A stretch of 64,000 bases of DNA from Pedobacter sp. Leaf250 (GTDB taxonomy: Bacteria > Bacteroidota > Bacteroidia > Sphingobacteriales > Sphingobacteriaceae): NCBI RefSeq assembly GCF_920984735.1, contig NZ_CAKLBU010000013.1, positions 62,001-126,000 on the forward strand. Reading direction: 5' to 3'. Below are positions 8,289 to 17,600 of the stretch, one piece after another. The notes beneath the pieces were generated by a model that was not told the origin of the DNA, did not search any database, and was given only the letters and a program-made list of their open reading frames with translations. Both the position numbers and the translations under genes were made by a program. Within the stretch, counting starts at the first letter, position 1. Every line of letters starts with the position of its first letter.

Positions 8289-9134
8289 TTGGAAATATTT
8301 AAAACCAAATCAGCGCTTAAGGCTTTCTTAAAACCTTTAAAAGCATCGGGTAAAAAAATAGCACTTGTGCCAACCATGGGTGCTTTGCATAATGGTCACA
8401 TTTCACTTATCGATCTTGCAAAAGAAAATGCCGACACTATTATATGTAGCATTTTTGTAAACCCAACTCAATTTACCGATCCAAAGGATTTGGAAAAATA
8501 TCCCCGACCTATTGAACACGATTTAGCCATGCTTGAAGCCGCAGGGTGTAGTGGTGTTTTTATGCCCGATGTAAATGAGATGTATCCGCAGGGGGGAGAC
8601 GAAAATTGGCATATTGACTTAGGAAATGCAGAATTTTTATTGGAAGGTGCATTTAGAAAAGGACATTATCAGGGTGTAACCCAAATTGTTAAAAAACTCT
8701 TTGATGCTGTTGAGCCCGATGTTGCCATGTTTGGGCAAAAAGATTTTCAACAGGTGCTGATGATTAAAAATATGTTAGCCTATTTTAAACTTCCCATTAC
8801 CATTATTACCTGTCCGATTATTCGTGAGGAGGATGGGTTGGCCATGAGTAGCCGCAATATTCATTTATCTACAGTTGATCGCAAACACTCTTTAGTACTA
8901 AGCCAATCTCTTCAGTTTGTTGTAGATCATTTTGATAATTATTCGCTAAAAGAATTAGAGGATAAGGCGAAATCATTTTATAAAAATATTGATGGCGTGG
9001 AATTAGATTACTTTACCATTGCAAACGGCGAAACACTTATGCCTGCCAACTCAAAAGAAGAGCACAATTTGGTTGCTCTCGTTGCTGCCAAGGTTGGATC
9101 AACGCGTTTGATCGATAATATGATTATAAAATGA
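8289..9134 (+). CDS. panC: Pantothenate synthetase
   Basis: Joins pantoate and beta-alanine with ATP to give pantothenate (coenzyme A pathway). The 281 residues are family length. VPTMGALHNGHISLI carries the HIGH-type nucleotide motif, and FGQKDFQQVLMIKNM and LAMSSRNIHLS are the other synthetase signatures. The start is a TTG at 8289: an in-frame stop lies four codons upstream, and the next Met is already inside the PTMGAL motif. panD follows after about 100 bases on the same strand, which provides the beta-alanine. Confidence 0.96.
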   Translation: MEIFKTKSALKAFLKPLKASGKKIALVPTMGALHNGHISLIDLAKENADTIICSIFVNPTQFTDPKDLEKYPRPIEHDLAMLEAAGCSGVFMPDVNEMYPQGGDENWHIDLGNAEFLLEGAFRKGHYQGVTQIVKKLFDAVEPDVAMFGQKDFQQVLMIKNMLAYFKLPITIITCPIIREEDGLAMSSRNIHLSTVDRKHSLVLSQSLQFVVDHFDNYSLKELEDKAKSFYKNIDGVELDYFTIANGETLMPANSKEEHNLVALVAAKVGSTRLIDNMIIK

Positions 9135-9226
9135 TGTAAGATATGAGAGGTAAGATGCCTGTGTCAGCTTATGATCATTCATTTTCCATATTATATCTTC
9201 TATTACCTAAACTCCAAACTGATTAC

Positions 9227-9234
9227 TAACTTTG
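9227..9234 (+). promoter_or_regulatory. -7 box four bases before panD
   Basis: TAACTTTG is a full TAnnTTTG match and ends four bases before the panD ATG. If used, transcription would start at or next to the A of ATG, giving a leaderless mRNA. No -33 TTG was found at the usual distance. Confidence 0.5.
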
Positions 9235-9238
9235 CTAA

Positions 9239-9589
9239 ATGGTTATTACAATATTAAAATCGAAAATACACCGTGTTAAAGTAACACAAGCTGAATTAAA
9301 TTATGTTGGCAGTATTACGATAGACGAAGATTTGATGGATGCAGCTAACATTATCGCTAATGAAAAGGTGCAAATCGTAAATAATAACAACGGTGCCCGT
9401 TTCGAAACTTATGTAATTAAAGGCGAACGTGGAACCGGCACCATTTGTTTAAATGGTGCAACAGCTCGTTTGGCGCAACTTGGTGATATTTTAATCATTA
9501 TGTCTTATGGTGCGCTTCCAATTGAAGATGCTAAAAAATACAATCCAATACTTGTTTTTCCAGATGATAATAACCACTTGCTAAAATAA
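9239..9589 (+). CDS. panD: Aspartate 1-decarboxylase (pyruvoyl-dependent)
   Basis: Converts aspartate to beta-alanine for pantothenate synthesis. It is made as an inactive 116-residue precursor that cleaves itself between Gly24 and Ser25, here in [15 protein letters not shown], so that Ser25 becomes the pyruvoyl group. Further family signatures are [20 protein letters not shown] and MSYGAL. Length is normal. It lies between panC and a flippase-like gene whose GTG begins four bases after the panD stop. It has its own possible promoter directly upstream. Confidence 0.97.
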   Translation: MVITILKSKIHRVKVTQAELNYVGSITIDEDLMDAANIIANEKVQIVNNNNGARFETYVIKGERGTGTICLNGATARLAQLGDILIIMSYGALPIEDAKKYNPILVFPDDNNHLLK

Positions 9590-9593
9590 CCTT

Positions 9594-10574
9594 GTGACAT
9601 TCGATCTCAAAACAGCGCTAAAGTATATTCTCCTGTTTTTAATAGGAATAGTAGTTTTATACTTAGCATTTCGAGGTCAGGATTTAGAGAGGATTTGGTT
9701 TGAAATTAAAACAGCCAACTATTTTTGGATTAGTGCATCAGCTTCTGCTGTACTAATTGCGCATGTATTGCGGGCATTACGATGGCAAATGCTGTACAAA
9801 TCTCTTCACTACAAGGTTACTTTATCGAATGCTTATCACGCCGTAATGATTGGGTATCTGGCGAATTTAGCACTGCCTCGTTTTGGCGAAATTGGTAGAT
9901 GTTCAGTAATTCACGAAGCTGAAAGGGTGCCAATGTTTGCTTCGATTGGTACTGTAATTACCGAGCGGCTTGTTGATGTACTGGTACTTTTACTCACAGC
10001 CATCGCGATGATAATTTTTCAATATCATGTCGTATCAGGTTTTTTATACAAAGCCATTTATATTAATCTGATAAGTAAAATTTCTTCTTTAAATTATCTT
10101 TGGATAACCATTATTGTGATTTTACTGCTTTCTACTGTTGTAGTTGCTGTATATCTTCTTCGTCAAAAATTTAGTAAAAAGCTATTAAGGATATTTGTAA
10201 ACCTTCGTCAAGGCTTTGGCTCATATGGTAAGTTAAAGCAAAAAGGCTTATTTCTTACATACACGCTTGCGATTTGGGTTTTTTATTGTTTATCTATGTA
10301 TTTTGCATTTTCGGCAATCCGGGCAACGGCTGATTTAAGTTTTAATGCTGCGTTTACTGCAGTTGTATTTTCTGGTTTTGCCATGGCAGCCCCAGTACAA
10401 GGTGGAATAGGTGTTTTCCATTGGATGGTTGCCCAATCGCTAGTATTGTATGGTATCTCCTTTAAAGATGGATTAGCTTATGCAACTATCATTCACTCCT
10501 CACAAGTTTTACTAATCTTAATTCTTGGAAGTTTAAGTTTATTGATCATCTTAACAAAGAAAAAAATCCATTAA
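9594..10574 (+). CDS. Flippase-like integral membrane protein (LPG synthase TM domain family)
   Basis: A 326-residue protein with about eight hydrophobic segments. It shows the features of the lysylphosphatidylglycerol-synthase transmembrane family (PF03706/COG0392): early AHVLRALRWQMLYKSL, then GYLANLALPRFGEIGRCSVI and, near the end, VQGGIGVFHWMVAQSLVLYG. These proteins lack the aminoacyl-transfer domain and are thought to move or handle lipid substrates; the substrate here is unknown. Translation starts at GTG 9594, four bases after panD, suggesting translational coupling. The pairing with panD is probably only operonic. Confidence 0.8.
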   Translation: MTFDLKTALKYILLFLIGIVVLYLAFRGQDLERIWFEIKTANYFWISASASAVLIAHVLRALRWQMLYKSLHYKVTLSNAYHAVMIGYLANLALPRFGEIGRCSVIHEAERVPMFASIGTVITERLVDVLVLLLTAIAMIIFQYHVVSGFLYKAIYINLISKISSLNYLWITIIVILLLSTVVVAVYLLRQKFSKKLLRIFVNLRQGFGSYGKLKQKGLFLTYTLAIWVFYCLSMYFAFSAIRATADLSFNAAFTAVVFSGFAMAAPVQGGIGVFHWMVAQSLVLYGISFKDGLAYATIIHSSQVLLILILGSLSLLIILTKKKIH

Positions 10575-10753
10575 TTTTTTCTTTCTCTTTTAAATTGAGG
10601 TATGTTATCTTCTACTGTCACCCTTCTGAATACATTTCTTATTTGATCAGTATAATAGTTAAAGTAATACTTTCCGTTATTAACTTAATAGCCCTTAGCC
10701 ACAATCATCAAAAATAATACTATGCAGCCATAGCATTATTAATCTTAAATTGG

Positions 10754-10761
10754 TACATTTG
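10754..10761 (+). promoter_or_regulatory. -7 box upstream of the acyl-CoA dehydrogenase
   Basis: TACATTTG is a full TAnnTTTG match and ends 28 bases before the ATG. No clear -33 element. The remaining 180 bases of the upstream gap show nothing else I can name. Confidence 0.4.
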
Positions 10762-10789
10762 ATTTACTAACCTTTTATACATAAATGTT

Positions 10790-11929
10790 ATGCATTTCGA
10801 ACTAAGTGAAGAGCAATTAATGATTCAACAAGCTGCCCGCGATTTTGCACAGCAAGAACTAAAACCTGGAGTAATTGAGAGAGATGAACATCAAAAATTT
10901 CCTGTCGAGCAAGTAAAAAAACTGGGAGAGCTTGGTTTTTTGGGAATGATGGTCAACGAAAAATACAATGGTAGCGGATTGGATGCAATTTCTTATGTTT
11001 TGGTGATGGAGGAGCTTTCTAAAATCGATGCTTCTGCATCAGTTGTGGTTTCCGTTAACAATTCTTTGGTTTGTTATGGTTTAGAAGCTTATGCCAGCGA
11101 AGAACAAAAGGAGAAATATTTGAAGCCATTGGCATCAGGAGAAAAAATTGGAGCTTTTTGTCTTTCGGAGCCCGAAGCTGGATCTGATGCAACCTCGCAA
11201 AGAACTACGGCTGAAGATAAGGGCGATTATTATCTGTTAAACGGGACTAAAAACTGGATTACTAATGGAAATTCGGCCTCAACTTATCTGGTCATCGCAC
11301 AAACCCACCCGGAATTAAGACATAAAGGCATTAATGCTTTCATTGTAGAGAAAGGAATGGAAGGATTTACCATTGGTCCGAAAGAGAATAAGTTAGGAAT
11401 TCGTGGTTCGGATACACATTCTTTAATGTTTAATGATGTTAAAGTACCAAAAGAAAACAGAATTGGAGAAGATGGCTTCGGTTTTAAATTTGCTATGAAA
11501 ACATTGGAAGGTGGCAGGATTGGGATTGCGGCACAGGCATTAGGCATTGCCCAGGGAGCGTTTGAATTGGCCACGCAATATGCAAAGGAACGTAAATCGT
11601 TCGGAAAGCCTATTTCAGAACATCAGGCCATTGCCTTTAAATTAGCAGATATGGCTACGCAAATAGAAGCGGCAAGATTGCTGGTTTACAAAGCGGCCTG
11701 GTTAAAAGATCAAGGTTTGCCTTACACTCAAGCAGGTTCCATGGCTAAATTATTTGCATCAAAAGTTGCAATGGATATAACCATTGAAGCGGTTCAGGTA
11801 CATGGCGGTTATGGTTTTGTAAAAGAATACCACGTAGAGCGTTTAATGCGTGATGCCAAAATTACTCAAATTTATGAGGGTACTTCGGAGATACAAAAAA
11901 TGGTGATTTCGCGAGAAGTTATAAGATAA
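10790..11929 (+). CDS. Acyl-CoA dehydrogenase
   Basis: FAD enzyme that introduces the alpha-beta double bond into acyl-CoA. The 379 residues are normal for short/medium-chain enzymes. Family signatures: CLSEPEAGSDATS (FAD and substrate loop, about 124-136), TNGNSASTYLV, GGRIGIAAQALGIAQGAFE, and the C-terminal VHGGYGFVKEYHVERLMRD followed by IYEGTSEIQ, where the Glu is the catalytic base of short-chain and butyryl-type enzymes. Substrate chain length cannot be fixed by eye. It stands alone and ends at an inverted repeat shared with a convergent gene. Confidence 0.95.
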   Translation: MHFELSEEQLMIQQAARDFAQQELKPGVIERDEHQKFPVEQVKKLGELGFLGMMVNEKYNGSGLDAISYVLVMEELSKIDASASVVVSVNNSLVCYGLEAYASEEQKEKYLKPLASGEKIGAFCLSEPEAGSDATSQRTTAEDKGDYYLLNGTKNWITNGNSASTYLVIAQTHPELRHKGINAFIVEKGMEGFTIGPKENKLGIRGSDTHSLMFNDVKVPKENRIGEDGFGFKFAMKTLEGGRIGIAAQALGIAQGAFELATQYAKERKSFGKPISEHQAIAFKLADMATQIEAARLLVYKAAWLKDQGLPYTQAGSMAKLFASKVAMDITIEAVQVHGGYGFVKEYHVERLMRDAKITQIYEGTSEIQKMVISREVIR

Positions 11930-11936
11930 ATTAAAT

Positions 11937-11999
11937 GATGGAAGATGTAAAATGGATAATGGAATTTGATTACCCATTTTCCATCTAACATCTTCCATC
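11937..11999. repeat. Imperfect inverted repeat (GATGGAAGATGT family)
   Basis: The arms 11937-11962 and 11974-11999 begin and end GATGGAAGATGT / ACATCTTCCATC and match over most of 26 positions around an 11-base spacer. It fills the gap between two convergent genes. It has no T-run, so it looks like a dispersed palindrome rather than a simple terminator. Related words occur at 9139-9205 and 47709-47740. Confidence 0.6.
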
Positions 12000-12004
12000 C
12001 TTAA

Positions 12005-12349
12005 CTATTCTTTTTCTCCGGCAATTGCACCAAAAATTGCTTTAATCAGGGCAACAATGATGGCTAAAAAAGCAGCTGCTAAGAAACCTGATGTATTAAA
12101 TGAGGTCATCATATTATCTACCAATAAAATCATTAAAACAGTAATGATAAAAGATACCAATCCCAACGTTAGGAAGTTAATCGGGAAAGTAAGTAATCTT
12201 AAAATGAACCCAATAGTAGCGTTTGCTAATGCAATTAAGATTGCCGCAATAAGTGCGCTGGTGTAGCCAGAAACCTCAACTCCAGGCACCAGTTTTGCTC
12301 CAATAAAAAACGCCAATCCCATCAAAAGGATTTCAATAATTAATCTCAT
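12005..12349 (-). CDS. Four-helix membrane protein of the phage-holin-like PF04020 family
   Basis: 114 residues, almost all hydrophobic, with four membrane segments (about 1-20, 28-50, 53-78 and 86-108) and a short charged tail GEKE. The pattern GAKLVPGVEVSGYTSALIAA and LRLLTFPINFLTLGLVSFIIT is typical of the PF04020 family, often annotated as phage holin superfamily IV. There is no phage context, so it is better read as a chromosomal envelope protein of unknown role. Its start codon is only 17 bases from that of the divergent lipoprotein gene. Confidence 0.85.
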   Translation of the reverse strand: MRLIIEILLMGLAFFIGAKLVPGVEVSGYTSALIAAILIALANATIGFILRLLTFPINFLTLGLVSFIITVLMILLVDNMMTSFNTSGFLAAAFLAIIVALIKAIFGAIAGEKE

Positions 12350-12355
12350 AATGTT

Positions 12356-12363
12356 TAATTTTG
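12356..12363 (+). promoter_or_regulatory. -7 box three bases before the lipoprotein gene
   Basis: TAATTTTG matches TAnnTTTG and ends three bases before the ATG at 12367. A TTTC at 12331-12334, with 21 bases between, could be a degenerate -33. This would give a leaderless transcript. Confidence 0.4.
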
Positions 12364-12366
12364 TGA

Positions 12367-12798
12367 ATGTTTAAAAGCTTATTTAAATTTTCGGTTTTTG
12401 TTGTAATAACATCAGTTATTATTTCATGTTCAGGTACAAACAATAAACCAATAATTAAGTTTTCCAGGGATAGTACATCAATTATAATTAAAAATTTCGA
12501 TGAGGCAAGCTTAATGCAAGTTAGAAATGCATATTCAAATCAAGCCAATTCAAATAATTTAGTTGCAGTACTAAGGCAGGCTGGTGAATTAGATAGTTTG
12601 CAAGATGATATTTTGGTTTCAGGAAATTTTAAAATGTACGGCGATTCTCTTGTTTTCGTTCCAGAAAAGCCTTTTATCAAAGGAAATAATTACTTAATAG
12701 AAAGTTTTATTGATGTGCAATTCGGAAATGCCGGAAAATTGATTTCAGGCAATGCTAATTACAATTTGAAGCCACAAAAACAAATACTTAAGCGGTAA
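12367..12798 (+). CDS. Small putative lipoprotein, unknown function
   Basis: 143 residues. The signal peptide (about 1-20) ends TSVIISC, giving a lipidated Cys at position 21. The mature part is Ser/Asn rich with no motif I recognise. It contains FDEASLMQVRNAY and a later beta-like stretch DILVSGNFKMYGDSLVFVPE. It is divergent from the PF04020 gene with only 17 bases between the two starts, so the promoters must overlap the opposite gene or be leaderless. The start is supported by the signal peptide. Confidence 0.7.
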   Translation: MFKSLFKFSVFVVITSVIISCSGTNNKPIIKFSRDSTSIIIKNFDEASLMQVRNAYSNQANSNNLVAVLRQAGELDSLQDDILVSGNFKMYGDSLVFVPEKPFIKGNNYLIESFIDVQFGNAGKLISGNANYNLKPQKQILKR

Positions 12799-12825
12799 TA
12801 ATCAGTAGAATAATTAAAGCAGGTG

Positions 12826-12856
12826 TTTGATTTTTCATATAAATTTCTTACATTTG
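12826..12856 (+). promoter_or_regulatory. Promoter of rimP-nusA-infB
   Basis: TTTG (12826-12829), 19 bases, then TACATTTG (12849-12856): both elements fit the Bacteroidota consensus and the spacing is within the usual 19-21. Transcription would begin near 12861, leaving a leader of about 60 bases that contains a terminator hairpin. Confidence 0.8.
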
Positions 12857-12879
12857 CATCGTAATCGAAGAAAAGAGAA

Positions 12880-12899
12880 GGGGACCGTGTCCCCTTTTT
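12880..12899 (+). terminator. Terminator-like hairpin in the rimP leader (possible attenuator)
   Basis: GGGGAC (12880-12885), loop CGT, GTCCCC (12889-12894), then five T. It is a perfect 6-bp GC-rich stem with a U-tract, situated between promoter and rimP start. Placed here it could end transcription early and allow control of the operon that encodes NusA. Confidence 0.7.
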
Positions 12900-12919
12900 C
12901 TATGAAATCAGGTTAAAAT

Positions 12920-13384
12920 ATGCAGGTAGAAAAGAGAGTTGCAACCCTAGTTGAGGAAAAAATTGCAGATCGACCAGAACTGTTTTTGGTTGAAGTGAAA
13001 ATGTTGCCAAACAATAAATTAATTATTCATGTTGATGGCGATGAAGGTATTAGCATACAGGATTGTGTAGCCATAAGCAGGCATGTTGGTTTTCATTTGG
13101 AAGAAGAAAACGTAATTGAGCAAGCTTATAATTTAGAAGTTTCTTCGCCAGGTGTTGGTGAGCCGTTGAAGTTAAATCGCCAGTATGTTAAAAATATCGG
13201 GCGTACTTTGAGCATCAAATTAAACGGCGGTGTTAAAAAAGAAGGTAAACTTTTATCAGTTACAGAAAATAACCTACTGATTGAAGAATCGGTTAAAGAA
13301 AAAGGGAAAAAAGCGGCTACAGTGCAAACAGAAGTGCCGTTTAATGATATATTAGAAACCAGTGTGTTAATTTCTTTTAAATAA
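12920..13384 (+). CDS. rimP: Ribosome maturation factor RimP
   Basis: Needed for 30S subunit maturation. The 154 residues show the two-domain RimP layout: an N-terminal alpha/beta domain with IIHVDGDEGISIQDCVAISR and YNLEVSSPGVGEPL (about residues 35-85), and a C-terminal SH3-like domain. It is the first gene of the conserved rimP-nusA-infB order. Its stop and the nusA start are separated by 2 bases, so translation is probably coupled. It lies behind a strong promoter and a leader hairpin. Confidence 0.96.
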   Translation: MQVEKRVATLVEEKIADRPELFLVEVKMLPNNKLIIHVDGDEGISIQDCVAISRHVGFHLEEENVIEQAYNLEVSSPGVGEPLKLNRQYVKNIGRTLSIKLNGGVKKEGKLLSVTENNLLIEESVKEKGKKAATVQTEVPFNDILETSVLISFK

Positions 13385-13386
13385 AA

Positions 13387-14631
13387 ATGAGTACTACAAC
13401 AATTAATTTGATCGACTCTTTTCAGGAGTTTAAGGATTTTAAAAATATAGATCGCCCAACGGTGATCAGTGTGTTGGAAGAAGTTTTTCGTAGTATGTTG
13501 CGTAAAAAATACGGAACAGACGAGAACTGTGACGTAATTGTGAATCCTGACAACGGGGATTTGGAGATCTGGAGAACAAGAAGAGTAATGGAGGATGGGT
13601 TTTCTGAAGATGATGATTTGGAAATTGAACTTGCTGAAGTTTCTAAGTTAGATAGCACTTTGGAAGTTGGTGATGATTACATCGAACAAATTACATTAGA
13701 GAGTTTTGGGCGCAGAGCGATTTTAGCGGCTCGCCAAACTTTGGTTTCTAAAGTATTGGAGTTAGAAAAAGACGAAATCTTCAAAAAATATAAAGACCGT
13801 GTGGGTGAAATTATCACTGGCGAGGTTTATCAGGTTTGGAAAAAAGAAACTTTGGTTTTAGATGATGAAGGTAATGAGCTTTTAATGCCTAAAACGGAGC
13901 AGATTCCTGCTGATTATTTCAAAAAGGGAGATTCGGTAAGAGCTGTGATCTCTAAAGTAGAAATGATCAATGCGAACCCAAAAATTATTATTTCAAGAAC
14001 TGCACCTGAATTTTTACAGCGCTTGTTCGAGCTTGAGGTTCCAGAGATTTTTGACGGTTTAATTACTGTTAAGAAAATCGTTCGTGAACCTGGAGAACGT
14101 GCTAAAGTTGCGGTAGAATCTTACGATGATCGTATTGATCCGGTAGGTGCTTGCGTAGGTATGAAAGGGTCTCGTATCCATGGTATCGTTCGCGAATTGA
14201 AAAACGAAAATATTGATGTGATTAACTTCACAAATAACATTTCATTATACATTACCCGTGCTTTAAGCCCGGCAAAAATCACCTCTATTAAATTGGATGA
14301 TGAAACTAAACATGCATCAGTTTACTTAAAACCTGATCAGGTTTCATTAGCTATCGGACGTGGCGGACACAATATCAAATTAGCTGGAAAATTAACTGGC
14401 TATGAAATTGATGTATATCGCGAAGCTGGAGAAGAAAGTGACGAAGATGTGGATCTAGAAGAATTCTCAGATGAGATTGATAGCTGGATCATTGATGAAT
14501 TAAAGGCTATCGGTTGCGATACTGCTAAGAGTGTTTTGGCACTTACAGTAGAAGATTTGGTAAAACGCACCGACTTAGAAGAAGAAACCATTAAAGAAGT
14601 GGTTCAGATTTTACAGTCAGAATTTGAATAA
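13387..14631 (+). CDS. nusA: Transcription termination/antitermination factor NusA
   Basis: Binds RNA polymerase and modulates pausing, termination and antitermination. The 414 residues contain the N-terminal polymerase-binding domain (about 1-125), an S1 domain (GEIITGEVYQVWKKETLVLD), and two KH domains with GACVGMKGSRIHGIVRELKN and LAIGRGGHNIKLAGKLTGYE. A short acidic tail (DVDLEEFSDEIDSW) is followed by one helix-hairpin-helix-like segment. The length is normal for the phylum. It is the middle gene of the operon; a NusA-sensitive hairpin in the leader would allow autoregulation. Confidence 0.97.
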   Translation: MSTTTINLIDSFQEFKDFKNIDRPTVISVLEEVFRSMLRKKYGTDENCDVIVNPDNGDLEIWRTRRVMEDGFSEDDDLEIELAEVSKLDSTLEVGDDYIEQITLESFGRRAILAARQTLVSKVLELEKDEIFKKYKDRVGEIITGEVYQVWKKETLVLDDEGNELLMPKTEQIPADYFKKGDSVRAVISKVEMINANPKIIISRTAPEFLQRLFELEVPEIFDGLITVKKIVREPGERAKVAVESYDDRIDPVGACVGMKGSRIHGIVRELKNENIDVINFTNNISLYITRALSPAKITSIKLDDETKHASVYLKPDQVSLAIGRGGHNIKLAGKLTGYEIDVYREAGEESDEDVDLEEFSDEIDSWIIDELKAIGCDTAKSVLALTVEDLVKRTDLEEETIKEVVQILQSEFE

Positions 14632-14655
14632 GTGGTGTAATTGCCAAATAAACAC

Positions 14656-14663
14656 TACTTTTG
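14656..14663 (+). promoter_or_regulatory. Possible internal promoter before infB
   Basis: TACTTTTG fits TAnnTTTG in the 61-base nusA-infB gap. The nearest TTTG is 29 bases upstream, too far, so only half of the promoter is convincing. Confidence 0.3.
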
Positions 14664-14692
14664 TATTATTAAGAAAAAATAACAGGAGCTAA

Positions 14693-17600
14693 ATGTCAGA
14701 CGACAAACCAATCATTTTAATTAAAGCTATTAAAGAACTTAATATAGGCATGGGTACGGCCGTTGAGTTTTTAAACAAAAAGGGATTCTCTGCCGAGAAA
14801 AGCCCTATGTTTAAACTTACGGGAGACATGTATGATGCCTTATTGAAAGAGTATCAGGGAGATAAGATCGTAAGAGAAGAAGCCAAACAAATAGTGATTG
14901 GTAAAATACGTCGTGACGAGCCTGAGACTGAAAAGCCAGTAGAAGCGCCGAAGAAAAATATCGACTTTGAAAAAAGCGATGAGATTCTGATTAAGAATGC
15001 TCAGTCATTTAATCCTCCGGCAGAGAAACCAAAGGCTATTGAAACTCCAGCACCTAAGGTAGAAACTCCTGCTCCTGCGGCAGCAGAGCCTGTGAAAGAA
15101 GCAAAAACAGTAGATAAAACTGAAGAAAGTGGTTTGCCAGGTGTGAAAATTGTTGGAAAGATCGATTTAAATGATCTTAACTCAAAAACACGTCCTGTTA
15201 AAAAGGAAGAAGCACCTGTAACTCCACCTGCACCAGTAGCTAAAGTTGAGGAGCCAGCTAAACCAGTTGAGCAGCCGAAAGCAGAAGAAAAACCAGTTGA
15301 GGCTAAGAAGGAAGAAGCCCCTGTTGTTCAAACGCCAGTTCAAGCTTCACCTCCAGCAGCGAAAGCAGAAACGCCAGCTAAACCAGTTGAGCAACCGAAA
15401 GTAGAAGAAAAACCTGCTGAAGTTAAACCTGCTACTAACGAACCGGAAGTAATGAAGGCTCGTACTGTTAAATTAACTGGTCCGAATATTATTGGTAAAA
15501 TTGTATTACCAACTACTCCAGATAGAAGAAACGGTCCGGTTGCATCTTCAAGTGATAGTGAAGCAGCAAAACGCAAACGTAAACGCAAAAAAGCTCCGGG
15601 AGCTCCGGGTCAACCAGGGCAACATGGTGGTCAAGGTCAGCAAGGGCAAAACCCAGCAGGCCAAGGTCAAGGTGGAGCACCAGGACAGCCTCGTCAACCT
15701 TATCAAGGTAACAGACCAGGTGGCGGTACACCATACCAGGGTAACAGGCCAGCCGGACAGGGTGGTACTCCTTACCAAGGAAATAGAAATAATAACAGAC
15801 CAGGTTTCCAAAATAGAAATGCTACACCTAGCGGACCTAAAGAAGAACCTACTGAGAAAGAAATTCAAGATCAGATTAAAGCAACACTTGCTCGTTTAAG
15901 TGGAGCAGGTAAATCTGGTAAATTTGCGCAACGTGCTAAGTTGCGTCGTCAGAAACGTGATGATGTCGCTTATAATGCAGAAGAAGCAGCAAACGAACTT
16001 GAATCTCAATCAAAAATATTAAAAGTAACAGAATTTGTTACGGCGAATGAGTTGGCGAGTATGATGGATGTTCAGGTAACCAAAATTATTGGTACTTGTA
16101 TGAGTCTTGGCATGTTCGTATCAATCAACCAACGTTTAGATGCTGAAACTTTAACTATTGTTGCTGATGAGTTTGGATACGAAATTCAATTCGTTAAACC
16201 AGATGAAGACGAAGAAAACGTTATTGAAGAAGTTGATGACGAAGCAGATTTAATCGAAAGAGCGCCGGTTGTTACAATTATGGGTCACGTCGATCACGGT
16301 AAAACCTCATTGCTGGATTATATCCGTAAAGCAAATGTGGTTGCTGGTGAGGCAGGGGGTATTACACAGCACATTGGTGCATACATGGTGACTACACCTT
16401 CAGGAAAAAAAGTTACATTTTTAGATACACCAGGTCACGAAGCCTTTACAGCGATGCGTGCCCGGGGTGCTAAAGTTGCTGATATTGCCATTATTGTGGT
16501 TGCTGCGGATGATGCGGTGATGCCTCAAACAAAAGAGGCAATTAACCATGCGCAGGCGGCAGGTGTACCATTGGTATTCGCTTTTACTAAAGTAGATAAG
16601 CCAGGTGCAAATGCAGATAAAGTTCGTGAGCAATTATCAGTAATGAACATTTTGGTTGAAGATTGGGGTGGTAAATATCAATCACAAGAAATCTCAAGCA
16701 AAAGTGGTTTAAACGTAGATTTGCTTTTAGATAAAGTATTATTAGAAGCTGAATTATTAGAATTAAAAGCTAATCCAAATAAGAGAGCTACAGGTTCGGT
16801 TATTGAATCAGCATTAGATAAAGGTCGTGGTATTGTAACTACAGTATTGGTTCAGGCTGGTACCTTGAGAGTTGGAGATCCAATTTTGGCAGGTAGTTAT
16901 AGTGGACGTGTTAAAGCGTTAACGAACGAACGTGGTCAAAAGGTTGAATCTGCTGGTCCATCACAACCTGTACAGGTTTTAGGTATGCAGGGCGCACCAA
17001 CTGCTGGTGACCGTTTCAATGCTTTAGAAAGCGAAACTGAAGCACGTGATATTGCAAACAAACGTATGCAGTTACAACGTGAGCAAGGTTTACGTACGCA
17101 AAAACACATTACCTTGGATGAGATTGGTCGTCGTTTGGCTATTGGAAACTTTAAAGAACTTAACATCATTGTTAAAGGTGATGTGGATGGTTCAATCGAG
17201 GCATTAGCCGATTCACTATTGAAGCTTTCTACCGAGCAAATCCAAATCAATATCATTAGTAAAGGTGTTGGTCAGATTTCAGAATCTGATGTATTGTTAG
17301 CTTCGGCTTCTGATGCGATTATTATCGGTTTCCAGGTTCGTCCATCAACAGGTGCACGGAAGTTAGCTGAAGCAGAGCAAATTGATATCCGTTTATATTC
17401 TATCATCTACGATGCGATCAATGAGATTAAATCGGCAATGGAAGGTATGTTGGATCCAGAATTTGAAGAGAAAATCGTGGCTAACGTAGAGATTCGCGAA
17501 ACGTTCAAAATCACTAAAGTGGGTACCATTGCAGGTTGTATGGTATTGGATGGTAAAATTACCCGTAACAGCAAAATCCGTATCGTTAGAGATGGTGTTG

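Noticed and set aside
12005..12349. Holin-like protein as a sign of prophage
   Set aside because: No lysin, terminase, capsid or integrase genes are near; this family is common as a chromosomal membrane protein.
15492..15899. Overlapping frames in the Pro/Gln-rich part of infB
   Set aside because: Low-complexity coding DNA leaves other frames open; the infB frame is continuous and conserved on both sides.
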